A DNA stretch of 7,270 nt from Paracoccaceae bacterium (lineage in GTDB: Bacteria > Pseudomonadota > Alphaproteobacteria > Rhodobacterales > Rhodobacteraceae): the NCBI GenBank assembly GCA_023134935.1, contig JAGLUD010000271.1:1-7270 (forward strand), in the 5' to 3' direction. Positions within the stretch are counted from its first letter, which is position 1, and every line of letters begins with the position of its first letter. This document shows positions 5,420-7,270 of this stretch, piece after piece. A program made the position numbers and the translations under genes. The notes under the pieces were generated by a model. It saw nothing but the letters and a program-made list of their open reading frames with translations. It had not been told where the DNA came from and did not search any database.

Positions 5420-7141
5420 TCATCGTAAAAGTAGCCCGGTGATGATTAATGCGAAAAGAAGGGAAACAGACTTCCAAAAAATGACAGGATCGCGTTCGGC
5501 TAATGGGATTTGTGCGTGTTTGGATAAAGCCGCGTTTGGGGTGCGCAAGTCGGTTGTGAATTCGGAAAGCGTATCGTAACGCTTGAGCGGATAGGGGGCG
5601 ACGGCTTTTTTTAGGACGTTATCAACCCATTCCGGGACGTGGGGCGAATGGGTTTGCGCACGAATATACCGAAGCTTTTTCTGCTGAGATTTTGTCCGCG
5701 TCTTCGAAACCTGTGTGCCATATGGCAACTTTCCCGTCAGCATATGGTAAGCAATAACCCCGAGCGAGAATGAATCCGATCGTCTAGTACCGGGTTCGCC
5801 AAGGAAATACTCGGGCGCGGTGTATTGCAGTGTACCTAATATATCGCCACCCTCAAGAGATGGCGCCGCCTCGAGGACACCGGCGACTTTTGTGGAGCCG
5901 AAATCGATAATTTTGACCGTTCCAGCACTATCAATCATAATGTTTTCCGGACGCAAATCCTGATGCACCATTTCTTTACGGTGAAAAGCGCGCAGGCCTA
6001 TGGCTATTTGTTCAATTATGTTCCGGACCGTCTCCATGTCTGGTTTTGGATTATCCGTCATCCATTGCGCCAGTGTTTGCCCCTCGACGAATTCGGTTAC
6101 AACATAAATATATTTTCGCGCTCGTGGATGCGAAGCGGCTTTTAGAATGTGGGCACTGTTTAGGCGGCGGGCTATCCATTCCTCCATCATGAAGCGCTGT
6201 AGGTAGGCCGCATCCTCGCGCAGGTCAATCGAGGGGATCTTGAGCGCAACTTCAACGCCCGTTTCGATGTCTCGTGCGAGATAGATATGACTCCGACTGT
6301 TTGCGTGAATTTCACGCAATATTTTGTATCCTTCGAATTCAGCGCGGGGCTCAAGTAAGGGAGGCGCGGGGAGGTCTTCGGTGCCGCCAATAAAATCGCG
6401 GACATCACCAAGCGGTAACGTGTCGACCCGGACGATTTGAACGGTGAGGTTGTCAGAACTACCATTCGCAAGTGCGGATTCAACGATAAGCCTGCCGGCT
6501 TTGTCCAAGTCGTCAGGATGCGCGCGGATTACACTCGCGATCGTTTGTGCTTCGATGTGTTCATAGACTCCATCGGTTGCAAGGATAAATACGTCACCTT
6601 CGGTCAATTTGATATTTTGGTAGTCTATATCGATATCTTGCGCCATCCCAACCGCGCGTGCCAGATAGTTTTCTTCAGCTGAGATGATAGTGCGATGATC
6701 GGTTGTTATCTGCTCAAGGCTGTCGCCTGATATGCGAAAAATGCGGCTATCACCAACGTGGAAAATATGGGCGTTCCGAGATTTCAAAACCATTGCTGAA
6801 AGGGTGCAAACATACCCTTTGTCCATATCGTAAGCGTGCTGACTACGTTTGGTTTCGGCGTATAGCCACGAATTGGTGGCTTTAATCACCCGCAGAGCGG
6901 AGGTTTTCACTGACCACGCATCCGACGTGCAATAGTAATCGCTCAGGAAACTTTTAATCGTGGACTCTGCCGCAATCTGGCTAACGGAGCTACTGGAAAT
7001 TCCGTCGCATAGGGCAACCGAAATCCCTTTCATGGCAAGCGCCTGCCCGTCAGGCGTAAGGGCGCCGTGAAAGTCTTGGTTGACCTCCTTGCGCCCTTTG
7101 TCGGAATGATGCCCGAGGGAAATTGTCAGCTCACGTGCCAT
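5420..7141 (-). CDS. Bifunctional PP2C phosphatase / Ser-Thr protein kinase with C-terminal membrane anchor
   Basis: The 573-residue protein should both remove phosphates from, and add them to, protein Ser/Thr residues at the inner face of the membrane. Residues 1-240 form a PP2C domain with its metal ligands: R17 and D23 (GRKEVNQD), D46-G47 (ALCDGISSSS), HVGDSRIFRI, D190-G191 (LATDGVYEH), and D230-N231 (SSDNLTV). Residues 270-535 form a kinase domain: Lys301 (VALK), Glu320/321, HQDLRPEN with catalytic Asp395 and Asn400, DFG at 413-415, APE at 442-444, and DSFSLGVIAYHMLTG. Two features differ from standard kinases: the glycine loop is replaced by HANSRS, and HRD is HQD (a non-RD kinase). Residues about 553-572 are hydrophobic, a tail anchor. 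GGAGG (7146-7150) lies 4 bases before the start. In several proteobacteria, such as Pseudomonas aeruginosa, a related gene lies between a nitrate transporter gene and nirB; targets are unknown. Confidence 0.93.
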   Translation of the reverse strand: MARELTISLGHHSDKGRKEVNQDFHGALTPDGQALAMKGISVALCDGISSSSVSQIAAESTIKSFLSDYYCTSDAWSVKTSALRVIKATNSWLYAETKRSQHAYDMDKGYVCTLSAMVLKSRNAHIFHVGDSRIFRISGDSLEQITTDHRTIISAEENYLARAVGMAQDIDIDYQNIKLTEGDVFILATDGVYEHIEAQTIASVIRAHPDDLDKAGRLIVESALANGSSDNLTVQIVRVDTLPLGDVRDFIGGTEDLPAPPLLEPRAEFEGYKILREIHANSRSHIYLARDIETGVEVALKIPSIDLREDAAYLQRFMMEEWIARRLNSAHILKAASHPRARKYIYVVTEFVEGQTLAQWMTDNPKPDMETVRNIIEQIAIGLRAFHRKEMVHQDLRPENIMIDSAGTVKIIDFGSTKVAGVLEAAPSLEGGDILGTLQYTAPEYFLGEPGTRRSDSFSLGVIAYHMLTGKLPYGTQVSKTRTKSQQKKLRYIRAQTHSPHVPEWVDNVLKKAVAPYPLKRYDTLSEFTTDLRTPNAALSKHAQIPLAERDPVIFWKSVSLLFALIITGLLLR

Positions 7142-7145
7142 TATG

Positions 7146-7150
7146 CCTCC
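7146..7150 (-). promoter_or_regulatory. Ribosome binding site of the phosphatase/kinase gene
   Basis: On the - strand GGAGG lies 4 bases before the ATG (complement of 7139-7141) and 4 bases after the hairpin at 7155-7181. It supports the chosen start. Confidence 0.7.
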
Positions 7151-7154
7151 GCCG

Positions 7155-7181
7155 ACGCCCCGCCATTAAATGGCGGGGCGT
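7155..7181 (-). promoter_or_regulatory. Perfect GC-rich hairpin between the partial gene and the kinase gene
   Basis: ACGCCCCGCCAT (7155-7166) and ATGGCGGGGCGT (7170-7181) form a perfect 12 base-pair stem with a 3-base loop. It begins 5 bases beyond the stop of the upstream - strand gene. No T run follows on the - strand, so it is not a typical intrinsic terminator; it could be a weak one, an mRNA-end protector, or an attenuator that lowers expression of the kinase relative to the gene before it. Confidence 0.75.
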
Positions 7182-7186
7182 GATGG

Positions 7187-7270
7187 TTATTCCGCAGCAA
7201 CTGCAATGCGTTTTGCGCCAGTGCGGATGTGGGTGGAATATAGTGTCAGACCAACGAACGTCAGGCCGCC
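7187..7270 (-). CDS. 3' end of a probable membrane protein gene, cut by the window edge
   Basis: Reading the - strand from the window edge, 27 codons stay open to a TAA at 7187-7189. The end of the product is a hydrophobic stretch (GGLTFVGLTLYST) and then a basic tail (RTGAKRIAVAAE), as at the end of a last membrane helix. It lies 45 bases before the phosphatase/kinase gene and is probably in the same operon. Because related phosphatase/kinase genes often follow a nitrate/nitrite transporter of the major facilitator type, that is one reasonable guess, but the tail itself carries no diagnostic motif. Confidence 0.55.
   Translation of the reverse strand, partial: GGLTFVGLTLYSTHIRTGAKRIAVAAE

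Overview
The window looks like chromosomal DNA of an alphaproteobacterium, most likely of the Rhodobacteraceae/roseobacter type. This rests on three things: an L,D-transpeptidase, LpxD, acyl carrier protein and ketoacyl synthase row; an IalB-family protein; and a bifunctional PP2C phosphatase/kinase behind what may be a transporter gene. The genus is an inference from gene content; no rRNA or tRNA is present to fix it.

Layout. Bases 1-341 are largely non-coding leader. From 342 to 4651 four genes run on the + strand: a secreted YcbB-type L,D-transpeptidase (peptidoglycan crosslinking), lpxD (lipid A acylation), a small acyl carrier protein, and a NodE/FabF-like ketoacyl-ACP synthase. The gaps are short (47, 33 and 6 bases), so they read as one cell-envelope operon. 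The ACP and synthase may make or hold a special acyl chain, possibly for LpxD. On the - strand, ending 1 base from the synthase, is a secreted IalB-family protein (4653-5201) with its own likely promoter in a 218-base spacer. Then comes a 573-residue protein with an N-terminal PP2C phosphatase, a kinase domain and a C-terminal membrane anchor (5420-7141). It follows the 3' end of a further - strand gene for a probable membrane protein cut by the window edge (7187-7270).

The genes mostly belong to known families. The less ordinary content is structural. Perfect GC-rich hairpins sit just before the GGAGG ribosome binding sites of lpxD and of the kinase gene. A terminator-like hairpin lies inside the last codons of the synthase gene, where the convergent neighbour leaves no room for a terminator. 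Two palindromes lie upstream of the ialB-like gene. I found no CRISPR array, insertion sequence, tRNA, rRNA or attachment site, and no clear sign of a wholly new system. The best candidate for new biology is the link between the dedicated ACP/ketoacyl synthase pair and LpxD.
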